This document shows, in pieces, positions 1-11,760 of a stretch of 64,000 nt of DNA. The stretch covers positions 205,466 through 269,465 of the forward strand of contig JAYQTS010000014.1 of the NCBI GenBank assembly GCA_038147755.1. Reading direction: 5' to 3'. Under the pieces are notes generated by a model, which worked only from the letters and a program-made list of their open reading frames with translations, had not been told where the DNA came from and searched no databases. The stretch is from UBA5951 sp012269555 (GTDB lineage Bacteria; Pseudomonadota; Alphaproteobacteria; Puniceispirillales; Puniceispirillaceae). The position numbers were made by a program, and so were the translations under genes. Position 1 is the stretch's first letter; every line of letters starts with the position of its first letter.

Positions 1-589
1 ATTCATAACTAGCGTCTATGAACCAATCCAAAATATATTCCGCAAAGCTAGTTCTACAGATGCAAATAAATTCATTTTCTTCTAAGCATACTAAAACAAT
101 ATTTGCGAGTGCTAAGTCGCATTGTACGGCCTTATTTTTGTAAAAGTTATCAGGATGTAAATCTATAGCGCACCCTTTAGATAGAACATCTCGAACCTTG
201 GGCCCAGAAATTTGAATAGCACAAAGAGCATCAGACACATTTACAACTGATATATGTTTTGAAATATCACTAGAATTTAAAGTTTTTTCTAGTTGGTTTT
301 CACTGCCTGGCTCAGCCAAAATTAAATACTCATCTGGTCCAAGACTAATCGCAAAACGACCTGCCTTGCTATTTATTTGGTTTATTTGTATTGGAAGATT
401 ACAATGGATTAGCTTACCTAACGCATCTCTATTTTTTTTCCTACAACGAACATTAAGTTTCCCTAAATGTTTTATTTCAGATAATTCAATTAATGGAGCC
501 TTTAATGATTCAGGCTTCCTCAATATAGGTAATTTTTTGTCATTGAATGCGGAATAACCACCAACAATTCTGGATATTGTATCAATCAC
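1..589 (-). CDS. soxG: sarcosine oxidase gamma subunit, 3' end outside window
   Basis: Small subunit of heterotetrameric sarcosine oxidase, which demethylates sarcosine to glycine with tetrahydrofolate and oxygen. The frame opens with GTG at 589 (complement), overlapping the soxA stop by 8 bases, and stays open to the window edge (about 196 codons). It contains ISGPKVRDVLSKG followed by IDLHPDNF and, near the edge, CRTSFAEYILDWFIDA; these match the conserved C-terminal half of the gamma family. No ATG lies near the 5' end, so the GTG start rests on the tight operon overlap. At usual family length the stop should lie just outside the window. Confidence 0.82.
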   Translation of the reverse strand, partial: MIDTISRIVGGYSAFNDKKLPILRKPESLKAPLIELSEIKHLGKLNVRCRKKNRDALGKLIHCNLPIQINQINSKAGRFAISLGPDEYLILAEPGSENQLEKTLNSSDISKHISVVNVSDALCAIQISGPKVRDVLSKGCAIDLHPDNFYKNKAVQCDLALANIVLVCLEENEFICICRTSFAEYILDWFIDASYE

Positions 590-3500
590 GTAATCTTTCT
601 CCTTTTTTATCGAAAAATACCGGGTCGACAATCTTTGCTTCTATTGGTTGTTGCCCATCAAGCATGGGTATGTAAACGGTTTGACCCTTTCTATTTAGGC
701 CACCTTTGAGGAGAGCCAATGCGATTGAGTGTTTGAGATTTGGTGAATAATATGATGAAGATATATGCCCCAACATTTCCATAGGCATTTCCTGGTTTGG
801 ATCTAAAACAGCATGTGCGCCTTCTGGAATTACTTTTGAAGGGTTTGCAGTAAGCAAACCTACTAATTGTTTTCTTTGAGGTTCATTCATTGATTTACGT
901 TCTAATGCACGCTTACCAATAAAATCTGATTTTTTGTTGGAAACAATCCAACCCATATCTAGATCATAGGGTGTAACAGTGCCATCAGTTTCCTGACCTA
1001 CAATAATAAATCCTTTTTCTGCTCTGAGTACATGCATTGCCTCAGTCCCATAAGCGGTTAGATTAAATTCTTTCCCAATTTTCATTAAATGCGACCATAA
1101 GGCAGCTCCATATCTTGCGGGAACATTTATTTCAAATGCCATTTCACCTGTAAATGATATTCTAAAAATACGAGCAGGTATTCCTGCAATAAAACTGTTT
1201 TTCATTGTCATAAAAGGGAAATCATCTGTTATATTTTTATTCTCACTCATGCAAGCAGTGAGAATTGAACGTGAGTTTGGTCCAGATAGTGAGGCAACAG
1301 ACCATTGTTCTGTAACAGAAGTTAGATAAACTCTTAAATCTAGCCATTCTGTTTGCAGAAGTTCTTCAAGCCAGGCAAGCACCCCAGCGGCACCACCCGA
1401 AGTTGTTGTCATATAAAAATGATCTTCTGCTAGACGCGTAGTAACTCCATCATCAAACACCATACCATCTTCTTTTAACATGAGGCCATATCTAGCTTTA
1501 CCTATTGGCAGATTGGCAAAGTTATTTGTGTAAACTCTGTTTAAAAATTCTGCAGAGTCAGGTCCTTTCACCTCAATTTTTCCAAGTGTTGACGCGTCAA
1601 GTAGCCCTGCGTAATGCCTTGTTGCGTGTACTTCACGATTCACATCCTGCTGAAAATTTTCTCCATCTCTTGGATAATACCAAGCACGCATCCATTGCCC
1701 AACATGTTCAAATTTTGCCCCATTAGACTGGTGCCAACTATGCATTCTAGTTTTTCGAACCGGGTCAAATAAACCACCAATATTCCGGCCTGCAATTGCA
1801 CCAAGGCTTAGTGGGGTATAAGGTGGCCGAAAAGTAGTTACACCAGTTTCGGCAATAGACTTATTGAGACTACTTGCAAGGATACCGATGGCATTGATGT
1901 TAGAGGTCTTACCCTGGTCTGTTGCCATGCCTGTTGTGGTGTATCGTTTAACATGTTCAACAGAAGAATACCCCTCTCTGACAGCAAGTTTTATGTCCGC
2001 GGCAGTAGAGTCATTTTGAAAATCAACAAACGCGGTTTTGTCAGAAACATATGGTTGACCTGTTTGTATTAGCCATGTAGGAAGCGGTGTCCAATTTTGT
2101 TTATCTTTTTCTATTTGTGGAACTGTTAATGGCTCTTTTGTTTTAATTTTATTATTTTCTTTTGCAAGTTTCATTATTGTTGTTGAGGCTATTTTTGTTG
2201 CTTCAATAAAAATTCTTTCGATCTCAAAAGTTCCATTAGCAGCGCCAACTGAAACCCAATCATCAGATTTATTATCGGGTCGATAACATGAGGTTCTTTG
2301 ATCCCAGACAAGTTTTCCCTTACGCTGAGAATGCAAATGCACAACTGGGTTTAAACCGCCTGACATTGCTAGAAGATTGCAATCCATGTGAAGGATGCTT
2401 GATGTTGGTGCCTGTTTACTGCTATCATATTTAGCTATGTCAACAGAGGCTATATGGCGTAAGCCATTAGCGGCTATAACGGCATGACCTGTGAGTATAT
2501 TTATCCCGATTTCACGGACTGTTGTAATAATCTGCGATTTTGGATTGACTCTCAAATCTACGATACATCTGACAAATCCACCTGCGTTATGAATAGCAAG
2601 TGCAGTAAAATATGCATCATCGTTATTAGTGAAAATAATTGCCCTTCTGCCAGAGAGTACCTCATATCTATTTATATAAGTTCGAATTGCAGCAGAGAGC
2701 ATAATCCCTGGAAGATCATTTCCCGAAAAAACAAGGGGACGTTCTATTGCGCCTGTTGCCAGAATAACTTTTGATGCTCTCAGCTTCCATAAGCGTTGTT
2801 TTGGGAGAAGAATATCTTTTTTGCCCAAATGCTCTGTAACGCGTTCAGCCATAATAACAAAATTATCATCCATCATAGAAGATACTGTTGTTCTACTTAA
2901 ACAAGTAACATTTGGCGCTGATTGGAGGGTTTTTACAGTTTCATGTGTCCAACTAGCAGCTGGTATCTGGTTTATTTTAAAATTATTGTCTGTAAGAAGC
3001 CAGCCACCAAATCTATGTTGCTCATCAGCGATAACCACCCTAGCACCTGATTTTGCTGCTATTATAGCTGTTTGCAGGCCGGCTGCACCGCTACCAACTA
3101 CCAATAAATCGCAATGAGCATATTTATGCTCATATCTTTCAGACTCGTGAGATATTTTTTGGATACTTTTCCCAGACCAGCAGCTTTGCGAATTAATTTT
3201 TCATAAAACATCCAAAAGGAAGTTGGCCACATAAAGGTTTTATAATAAAAGCCAGCTGGAAAAAATCTTCTGAATACATTGTTTATCGACAAAAAGTCAA
3301 TTTTAAGGCTTGGAAATCGATTTTGGGATTCAGCAATTAGACCATCATATATTTCTATTTGAGTTGCTCTTATGTTGGGTTCTGATGATTTATCACTAAT
3401 AAGTCTAACAAGGGCATTTGGCTCTTCGCTGCCACTACCAAATATGCCCCGTGGTCGATGATATTTAAATGACCTGCCAACAAGATGGACTCCATGGGCA

Positions 3501-3631
3501 AGTAGAGCAGATGCAAGGGTGTCTCCCTCATAACCTGTGTATTTTTTATTGTCAAATTTGAAGTGAACAAGTTTTTGTCTATTTATTGCTGCACTATTGG
3601 AGCTTATTCTGTGGCTTTGTATACGGTTCAT
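582..3631 (-). CDS. soxA: sarcosine oxidase alpha subunit (one frameshift)
   Basis: Large catalytic subunit. The N-terminal part (3631 to about 3160) carries the 2Fe-2S-like segment with GDTLASALLAHGVHLVGRSFKYHRP. It then runs into an NAD-binding Rossmann motif VVGSGAAGLQTAI, and the last 400 or so residues are a GcvT-like aminomethyltransferase domain. The reading frame changes at the T6 run 3155-3160 (A6 on the coding strand). Adding one A joins ...KVSKK to ISHESERYEHKYAHCD and then the Rossmann motif, giving 1016 residues, normal for the family. The start overlaps the soxD stop as ATGA. The frameshift may be a sequencing error or a real lesion. Confidence 0.9.
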
Positions 3632-3985
3632 TTCTCTGTCCTTTTTACAGGCCTATTAACTGCTTCAGATTTACTTTTACGTCTCCAATTAGACTGATAT
3701 GCTTTTTTCCCTTTCACCGTTTTTGGTAATAGTCCCATTGGGTAAATCTCTATTATTTCGTGAGAAACAGTATCCCTTGCCAAATTAAACCAGCGACGGC
3801 ATCCACTTGTATGGCACCACCGCTCGAGAAACACACCTTTTGGATTATATTTCATAAACAGATATTCGCTAAAAATCTTATCTGTTAGTTTCAGTTCAGT
3901 GCTTGGACGTGCAATGTGAGCCTCGCCACCACAGCTGAATTCAGATTCATCCCTAACACCACAAAGGACATTTAATTTTCAACAT
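3628..3985 (-). CDS. soxD: sarcosine oxidase delta subunit (one frameshift)
   Basis: Zinc-binding small subunit of sarcosine oxidase. The start is ATG at 3985 behind a GGAG ribosome site. The N-terminus reads MLKIKCPLC, then the frame changes near 3957-3963 and continues GVRDESEFSCGGEAHIARP to a C-terminus with ERWCHTSGCRRWFN. Restoring a lost CA dinucleotide gives the expected CPLCGVRDE Cys motif and a 119-residue protein. The Cys pairs (CPxC and CHTSGC) are the family hallmarks. It lies between soxB (54-base gap) and soxA (4-base overlap). Confidence 0.8.
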
Positions 3986-4039
3986 TAAAAATCTCCATAT
4001 TGAAGTATATTTAATTCAAATTGAAAATTGATAGATAAT

Positions 4040-5336
4040 TTAATGTGCAACACCAGCAGCTCCATGCTCATCAATTAAATATCCCGTTTCAAACCTTTTG
4101 AGACCAAAAGGCAGTGCAATAGGATTTGGTCTGTCATTAGCAATTAGATCTGCAAAAACATGACCAGAGCCTGGAGTCGCTTTAAAGCCACCAGTTCCCC
4201 AACCACAATTGAAATAAAGCCCTTTTATATCAGTTTTTGATATAATTGGCGATGCATCAGGACAGGTGTCTACGATGCCCCCATTGGCGTAACATTCTTA
4301 ACTGAGATAAAAAGGGGAACAAATCTATTGCTGCTGCAACCATATGTTCAGGTATTGTCCATGAACCAGTTTGTGCATATGAGTTATACTTATCAACACC
4401 AGCGCCAAGTACCATTTCACCTTTGTCTGATTGGCTTATATACATATGAACCGCATTAGACATAATAACCGTATCTAAAATTGGCTTTATAGGTTCAGAC
4501 ACAATTGCTTGTAATGGCCTGCTTGTGATTGGAAGTCTAATATTTGCCATATCCGAAAGAATACTTGAATGCCCTGCAACAACACAGCCAACTTTCGAAG
4601 TCTTAACAAAGCCTTTTGTCGTTTGAATGCCTGTAATTTGGTTTCCATTGCGTTTTAAACCAGTAACCTCACAATTTTGAATTATATCAACACCAAGCTC
4701 ATCTGCCGCACGTGCATATCCCCATGCTACAGCATCATGGCGAGCTGTACCTGCACGTTTCTGGAGAAACCCGCCCATAACTGGATAGCGGATATTTGGA
4801 TTTATATTAATCGTGGGCACTAATTTTTTAATTTCTGAAGGTGATAGAATATCAGAATCAATACCGTTTAGCCTGATAGCATGTACCCTACGTGACATAC
4901 CTTTTAGCTCATGTTCAGAGTGACTTATTGTGAGAACCCCACGTTGACTAAACATCACGTTGAAATTCAGATCTTGTGATAATCCCTCCCATAATTTTAA
5001 GGCATGTTCATAAATAGCAGCAGATTCATCCCACATATAATTAGAGCGAATAATAGTAGTATTTCTGCCTGTATTTCCGCCACCTAGCCATCCTTTTTCA
5101 ATTACCGCGATATTTGTCATGCCATGAATATTAGCTAGATAATACGCTGTGGCAAGACCGTGTCCACCCCCGCCGATTATAACGGCATCATAGGTTGATT
5201 TTGGTTCAGCATGACGCCAAGCCTGTTGCCATTTCTGGTGATAGCTAGCAGCATTTTTAGCAATAGAAAAGATAGAATATCGTTTTGATTTTCTGGTAAA
5301 CGCTCTGGTTCCTCTATCTATATTTAGTTTAGCCAT
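4040..5336 (-). CDS. soxB: sarcosine oxidase beta subunit (one frameshift)
   Basis: FAD-dependent DAO-family subunit that carries out the sarcosine dehydrogenation. The N-terminal third shows the FAD-binding motif VIIGGGGHGLATAYYLA and the following ENTGRNTTIIRSNY-like segment (here GGGNTGRNTTIIRSNY). The frame breaks at the C5 run 4278-4282 after MLRQWG. The continuation IVDTCPDASPIISKTDIKG, then LYFNCGWGTGGFKATPGSG, is in another frame and ends at 4040. A two-base loss or one-base gain in the G run restores about 431 residues, close to the usual 415. It is the first gene of the soxBDAG operon. Confidence 0.87.
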
Positions 5337-5405
5337 TTAATTAATACCCTTTTTAAAAACCAATTTTGACAAAATTCTGTATTTATGGATTATCACACGT
5401 CATTG

Positions 5406-5422
5406 CTACAACATAATTGTAG
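5406..5422. promoter_or_regulatory. inverted repeat between soxB and the divergent small ORF
   Basis: CTACAA-CATAA-TTGTAG is a perfect 6-bp inverted repeat with a 5-base spacer, about 70 bases upstream of the soxB start. It lies in the 305-base AT-rich interval between divergent transcription units. The position suits an operator, but no regulator gene is adjacent and the motif is short. Nothing else recognisable is in this interval. Confidence 0.3.
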
Positions 5423-5641
5423 AAGTGATTTTTAAGAAATTCATTTATTAACTTTAATTGGTGTGCCGACAGGTAAAAAAATATATCGTAATATCGTCTT
5501 TACGTAATCTTAATTCGACACAGTGTTGAAATTAAGTCTTTTATTATCTAACATTTGAATTTGGAAAAATTTCTTCTAACTTAGAGGAATAATAGTTCTA
5601 AAAAATCATGTGTCTTTAGTGGACAGCTTTAAGGATAAGAT

Positions 5642-5887
5642 ATGAAACAGGGTCTATTGATTTTTTGTTTTTCAGTAGTTGGAACTGTTACTGTCTCTGT
5701 TGGTTTTTATATTTGGCAAATGCTGGGCCCTATTAGCTTATCTATACACGGCTGGCTTGCAATAATTGTCGGTGTAGTAAGTTCCTTTCTGCTTGGCGGT
5801 GGATTAATGGCACTTAGTTTTTATTCAGCAAAGTCAGGTCATGATGCCAAGGTTGCTGAATATGATCCGTTTCAATCTTCAAAGTAA
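5642..5887 (+). CDS. small two-helix membrane protein, function unknown
   Basis: 81-residue protein with two hydrophobic segments (about residues 4-26 and 38-62), separated by a short polar loop containing LGPISLSIHGW. The tail is soluble and charged (YSAKSGHDAKVAEYDPF). The start is preceded by AAGGA eight bases upstream. I believe similar short two-TM proteins occur in other alphaproteobacteria, but I know no function. It sits 97 bases upstream of imuA, before the LexA box, so it is probably not SOS-controlled. Confidence 0.65.
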   Translation: MKQGLLIFCFSVVGTVTVSVGFYIWQMLGPISLSIHGWLAIIVGVVSSFLLGGGLMALSFYSAKSGHDAKVAEYDPFQSSK

Positions 5888-5954
5888 TTTTTAGCAAATT
5901 TATTAGATTGTTTTATTGACTCAGTTTACCGAATCATTCAAAACTTTAAGAATA

Positions 5955-5969
5955 GAACAAAACAAGAAC
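5955..5969 (+). promoter_or_regulatory. LexA (SOS) box upstream of imuA
   Basis: GAAC-AAAACAA-GAAC is an exact GAAC-N7-GAAC direct repeat, the complement of the alphaproteobacterial LexA site GTTC-N7-GTTC. It ends 15 bases before the imuA ATG, so bound LexA would block initiation or early elongation. It supports SOS control of the whole imuA-imuB-dnaE2 cassette. Confidence 0.85.
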
Positions 5970-5984
5970 AAAATAGGGTTTTAA

Positions 5985-6788
5985 ATGAATAAACAGCAAA
6001 GGTTTGAAGTATTAAAAAATGAAATATGGCAGAATTATTTTTCTACAAATAAAGCTCAAAAAGCTATTAGTTTAGATATATCTGAGATTGATGATTGTCT
6101 AAATGGTGGATTAACTATTGGTAGGATTCATCTTATTACAGGTTCTGGCTATTCAGGGGCCGTTCGCGGATTTACATTAGCAATTCTACGTAAAGTTATG
6201 CGTGAAAAACCATCTGGCTACATCGTCTGGTGTACTAACCTGAATAGTTCTCATGGTATATTATATGGTACTGGACTAGCTGCAATAGGTATTGATCCTA
6301 AACGGCTTATTCTAGTCGATGAGCCACACCCGTTGCGTGGTGTTGCTGCAATGGAAGAGGTATTAGGTGCAGCTAGACAAGATGGAGAAGCTGCTATTCA
6401 GATAGCTGCTGTAGTAGGAGATTATGCACAATTATACAGAAATTCAGATTTATGGCATAAAACAGCTAGGCGTTTGCAATTTGCGGCAGAGCAGGCAGAT
6501 GTCCTAGTCATTATAAACGGCATAACATCACGCATAATTCCAGCGGCTGGTTTTGAGAGTTATTGGCAGGTATCAACAGCTGTTAGACAAATATTATCAG
6601 AATCAAATAATCGCTTTTATGATAGTGCTTCATGGCACATTAAATTATCTCGCACACGTTCTGGACGCCATTGGACAGGCAATCTTAGTTGGCAATTTTC
6701 AACAGGCACACTATCTCATAGGCCAGTTTTTAATTCCAAAACTAGCTATCGGCTGCCGACAAACCAATTCGTGTCACATATTTCATAA
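5985..6788 (+). CDS. imuA: ImuA, RecA-like mutasome component
   Basis: 267-residue protein of the ImuA/SulA-like RecA-fold family, the first component of the ImuA-ImuB-DnaE2 translesion system. The N-terminal segment LNGGLTIGRIHLITGSGYSG resembles the RecA core, with a degenerate P-loop (no GKT). A Walker-B-like stretch follows at about residues 100-106 (LILVDE). It starts 15 bases after a LexA box, with an AGGG ribosome site, and imuB begins 34 bases downstream. The identification rests on the three-gene context as well as sequence. Confidence 0.88.
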   Translation: MNKQQRFEVLKNEIWQNYFSTNKAQKAISLDISEIDDCLNGGLTIGRIHLITGSGYSGAVRGFTLAILRKVMREKPSGYIVWCTNLNSSHGILYGTGLAAIGIDPKRLILVDEPHPLRGVAAMEEVLGAARQDGEAAIQIAAVVGDYAQLYRNSDLWHKTARRLQFAAEQADVLVIINGITSRIIPAAGFESYWQVSTAVRQILSESNNRFYDSASWHIKLSRTRSGRHWTGNLSWQFSTGTLSHRPVFNSKTSYRLPTNQFVSHIS

Positions 6789-6822
6789 TATCAGCTATTT
6801 ATAGAACGGTACCTGTTATATT

Positions 6823-8456
6823 ATGTCATTTTCTAATAGTGAATTTATCTATATATGGTTTTATGATTTACCAGTTAGGCTAGCCTGTTATCAAAAAGGC
6901 TGGCAGTTAGATACAGCCGTTGCTATTTACCATATTGTTAATACACGGCACATAATTTGTTATGCTTCAAATACAGCAAAACAAGCTGGTATTTTGATAG
7001 ACATGTCTGTTGCGGATGCACAAGCTATTTTGCCAACATGTCACTTTCGCTCCTATGATGATATAGCTGTAAAAAACTGGTTATCCAGAGTTGGTCAGTG
7101 GGCATGGCGCTATACCCCACTTACCGGTATTGATTCAGAGTCTCTTGGAATTTGGATGAATGTAACAGGTGCAACCCATCTGGTAAGTGGGATTACTGCC
7201 ATGTGTGATGCCTTGCAAACAGAGTTTAACCGAATAAGCGTATCTGCCCAGATAGCAGCTGCACCAACTTATGGAGCCGCCTGGGCCTTCGCACATTTTT
7301 CAGAATTTTTTACAAGACCAACCTTACAACAAAATAAGCCTATTATTGTGTGTGATGAGCGTGCTATTTTACGTCAAAAATTAGAACCTTTACCAGTTGC
7401 CGCATTACGTATTTCAGCAGATATTCAAACTGGTCTAAAACAGGCAGGTTTGGAGCAGATATATCAGCTATGGGGTATTTCTGATATTAGTCTGACAACC
7501 CGTTTTGGAACTGATTTAGTACAGCGCCTAGGACAAATTATTGGTGATGTAAGCGAATTACAAAAGCCACTTATAATACCTACACCTTTAATAGCTAGTA
7601 AAAACTATCTAACGCCGTTACTTGGTGTTGAGGCTATTCAGAAAATGATAAGAGATTTAGTGTCTCTTATCTGTATCCAGCTTGCGCAACGTCATTTATT
7701 AACCCGGTATATTGTTATTGCTGTAAAGCGGGTAGATTCGACCATCATAAGGCGTACTATCTCGCTATCGCGTCCCAGCCGTTCAGAATCATTACTAAAT
7801 CGACTTACAGCGCATCTGGCAGCAGACATTGATGTTGAATTTGGTATTGAACACAGCTGGATTGAAGCTAAAAAACTAAGTGCTGGATTGCCAGTTAATC
7901 AGGCATTTGAACCTACCTTATATAAGGATGATAGCAAAGATACGTTAATTGATTATCTGACAGCACGCCTTGGTCACAATAAGGTGCATCAATTACAGTG
8001 CATAGATAGCTGGCAGCCAGAGTCTGCACAAAGGGTGCAGCCTGCGCAGCAAACAATTAGACAGCTACACACTCACGCATCTAACAGCCTACCATATTGG
8101 CAATTACAGGATGAATCGGAAACATCAGATAATATTAATTTGGTATCCTTCTCTGCTAGACCACTTAGTTTGTTAACACCAGCAGTGCTAGTGGATGTGA
8201 TTGCGTTATTACCAGATCATCCGCCTTCAATGATACGTTGGCGCAAACAAAATTGGCAGATACATCAAGCAACAGGACCAGAACGTATTGGTCCATCCTG
8301 GTGGCTAAATGGCATACTCTCAAACCAACATTCAGATAAAACTAGAGATTATTACTGGCTGGAAACACAGTCAGGAGAGCGCTTGTGGGTATATCGTGAA
8401 GGGCTTATAGAAAGAGGGGAGAGCGTAGAATGGTTTTTACATGGTTTTTTGCTTAA
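6823..8456 (+). CDS. imuB: ImuB, catalytically inactive Y-family polymerase homologue (3' frameshift)
   Basis: Y-family (DinB-like) protein that serves as the clamp-binding hub of the mutasome. The N-terminus is WFYDLPVRLACYQ. The late region has HQATGPERIGPSWW, YYWLETQSGERLWVYREG and WFLHGF, all typical of ImuB C-termini. As read, the frame runs on to 8508. Adding one T to the T6 run 8445-8450 gives the usual WFLHGFFA ending, with a stop at 8454-8456 and 544 residues. I therefore prefer the shorter end. The catalytic acidic residues of active Y-family polymerases are not evident, as usual for ImuB. Confidence 0.87.
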
Positions 8457-8486
8457 GTTATATTGTCTTTCAAGACAGAGTGTAAG

Positions 8487-11400
8487 ATGCATGAGCAAGA
8501 TAAGGTAGGGGGTGGCTATGCAGCACTTGGGTGTATTAGTAATTTTAGTTTTCTGCGTGGCGCAAGTCATCCACATGAGCTAATTGAAACAGCTGCAGTA
8601 GAAGGTTGGTCATCTTGTGGCATTGCAGATTATCACACAATTTCTGGGTTGGTTCGGGCTCATCAATCTGCGATAGAAAAATCAGTTAAGCTGTTATGTG
8701 GAGTACGGCTCATTGTTAATTGTTCTGAGCAGATAGAACAATCAGAACAGCTCATAGAAGAAGATAGTATAGAAGTCATAATTTATGCAAAAAACCGTAC
8801 AGGTTATGAATCACTATCTCAGCTTCTCAGTCGTTTAAATATGGCTTTAGCCCATATACCAGCTGTAAAAAGAGCTACAAATTTATATATTCATGTAAGT
8901 GAATTAGCACGTCTTAGCTCAGATGTTTTTGTTATTATTGAGGCTCCAGAATTAATTAAAAATTATATGGCTGGGCAGTGTCAGCAAATTCAAAAATTTG
9001 TAGTAGCCCCTTTATTATTAGGTTCTGCTATTTATCGTGATGGTAATGATAAAAAGCGTCTGAAGTATGTATCCGGTCTGGCTGCTCGTCTAGGGCTTAG
9101 ATTTATTGCTTTAGCAGCTCCGCTATATCATCATTCCTCACGTCGTCCATTAGCAGACGTTTTATATTGTATTCGCACTAAACAAACGCTTGCAACCGCA
9201 GGTAGGGAGTTGTCGCGTAATGCAGAGCGCCATCGTATGAAAATTTCAGAATATACTAGATTATGGTCAGAATATCCAGAAGCAATTATGGCTGCAAGTC
9301 AGGTTGCACAGGCATGTTCTTTTTCATTGTCGGAATTATCATATGAGTATCCAGAAGAAATTATACCAAATGGACGTTCTGTTATGGGTGAGTTAATTTA
9401 TCAGACTTGGCAGGGGGCAGAAAGACGATATCCAGATGGTATACCAAACGAGGTGAATAACTATCTGAAAAAAGAATTAGCACTTATAGCCAAATTAAAT
9501 TATGCGCCTTATTTTTTGACTGTATTTGATATTGTAAGATCTCGCTCGCAGTCGCAATATCCTGTGTCAAGGTAGAGGGTCTGCTGCTAATTCTGCTGTA
9601 TGTTATTGCCTTGATATTACAGCAGTAGACCCAGCTAGATCTAGCCCGTTGTTCGAAAGGTTTGTTAGTGAAGCACGTGCGGAGCCTCCTGATATTGATG
9701 TTGATTTTGAGCATGAGAGAAGAGAAGAAATCATCCAGTATATTTATAATAAATATGGACGTCATAGAGCAGGTATCGCCGCTAGTATTGTAACCTATCG
9801 TAAACGAAGTGCATTAATTGAAGTTGCTAAGGTATTTGGACTTAGCCGAGATATACAACAAGCCTTGTCAGCCCAAGTATGGGATGGAAAATCAACTTCC
9901 CTTAGTTTAGAATTATTGTGTGCTGCTGGATTGGATCCAGAAGATACAAAGCTACAACTAATATTAAAACTTGTTCAACAGTTGCATGGTTTCCCAAGGC
10001 ATTTATCACAGCATGTTGGTGGTTTTGTTATTGCTAAAGATAGACTAGATTCTTTGTGTGTTATTAGGCCTGCAAGCATGGATGGGCGTACCATCATTGA
10101 GTGGGACAAGAATGACTTAGAGGCACTTGGCCTTTTGAAAGTAGACATTTTGGCGCTTGGTATGTTGAGCTGCCTTAGGCGCGCATTTGATTTGCTCAAG
10201 CGGCATTATCATCTGGCGGTTACATTATCTTCCATTCCAGCAGAAGATATGGATACCTATAATATGTTATGTGAGGCTCAGTCTGTTGGTGTGTTTCAGG
10301 TAGAATCGCGCGCTCAGATGTCTATGCTGCCTCGTTTACAACCAAGATGTTTTCATGATCTTGTGGTTCAGGTAGCTATTGTGCGCCCTGGGCCAATTCA
10401 AGGTGATATGGTACATCCGTATTTGCGTCGCAGGTTAGGTTATGAAAAAATAATTTATCCTTCAGACGAATTGAAACAAGTATTACAGCGCACACTTGGT
10501 GTACCCTTATTTCAGGAACAGGCAATGCAGATAGCAATTGTAGCTGCAGGGTTTAGTGGTTCAGAAGCAGATCAGTTGCGCCGTGCAATGGCTACTTTTC
10601 GTAGAAATGATTTAATTCATACATTTAAAGAGCGGATGATCAAAGGAATGGTTGAGCGTGGCTATCAGGAAGAGTTTGCTACTAGATGTTTTCGTCAAAT
10701 AGAAGGCTTTGGTACTTATGGATTTCCAGAATCTCACGCTGCCAGTTTTGCTCTATTGGTCTATGCCTCTGCTTGGATAAAATGTCATTATCCAGACGTA
10801 TTTATCTGTGCATTACTAAATGCCCAGCCAATGGGCTTTTATAGTCCTGCTCAGTTAGTTGCGGAAGCGAAGCGTAGTGGGGTTGAAGTCAGACCAATTG
10901 ATATTAATAATTCACAATGGGATTGTAGTCTAGAGTCAACAGGTCATTCACGTCATGCTTTGCGTCTTGGAATGCGTCAGGTAAAAGGATTAAAACGCTA
11001 TGAGGCTGAGAGATTAACAGCAAGCCGTCATATAGCCTATCAAGATATTAACGACCTCATTCGTAAATCGGATATTTCCATATATGGACTAGAGTCGCTT
11101 GCCAGAGCAGATGCTTTTCATTCAATCGGTCTTAAAAGCCGCCAGGCATTATGGGAAATAAAAAAACTTGCCCGTCAACAAAGCTCTGGTCTACCGTTAT
11201 TTTTGTATGCAGAACAACGCTATAAGACTATAATGCCAAAAGAGCTAAAAACATCTTTACCAATAGCAAGTTTAGGTAATTTAGTAGCTCAAGATTATTT
11301 AGCAACAGGATTATCCCTTAAAGCGCACCCCGTAACTATATTAGAACCATATTTTTTAGTGGATGGTTGGCACCCATGTTCTATCGCCATAGATATTATG

Positions 11401-11712
11401 GACAGAAAAAAACATCAACTGATTGGCCTTGTGACAGGTAGACAAATGCCAGGCACAGCAAAAGGAACTGTTTTTATTACATTAGAAGATGCTCATTATT
11501 CTCTAAATGTTATCGTTTGGCCGGCCATTGTGCGAGCCTATCGTGCAGCATTGCTTGGCTCACATTTATTAGGTGTATCTGGTAGAATTCAGAAACAAGG
11601 AAAAATTATACATCTTATCGCAGATAAGCTTGTTAATTGTGATTTGTACTTACAGTATTTAAGGACCCCAGAATTAAAGATGCCTATATTAAAAAGTAGA
11701 AATTTTCATTAA
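8487..11712 (+). CDS. dnaE2: error-prone DNA polymerase III alpha, DnaE2 (one frameshift)
   Basis: C-family polymerase that performs damage-tolerant, mutagenic synthesis with ImuA and ImuB. The N-terminal PHP domain begins YAALGCISNFSFLRGASHPHEL. The central region has GRGSAANSAVCYCL and PPDIDVDFEHERR (catalytic Asp cluster). The C-terminal part has an OB-fold-like segment. The frame breaks at about 9541: removing one C from AGATCTCG restores DIVRFARSRNILCQGRGSAA and gives 1074 residues, normal for DnaE2. The ATG at 8487 is preferred to the TTG at 8463. It follows imuB directly in an SOS operon. Confidence 0.92.
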
Positions 11713-11760
11713 TATTAAGAACAAGCTCATAGAATTAGCATATATCAAATATAATTATAT

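Noticed and set aside
1505..3117. Plus-strand ORFs inside soxA
   Set aside because: They are antisense shadows of a well-supported gene and have no family similarity.
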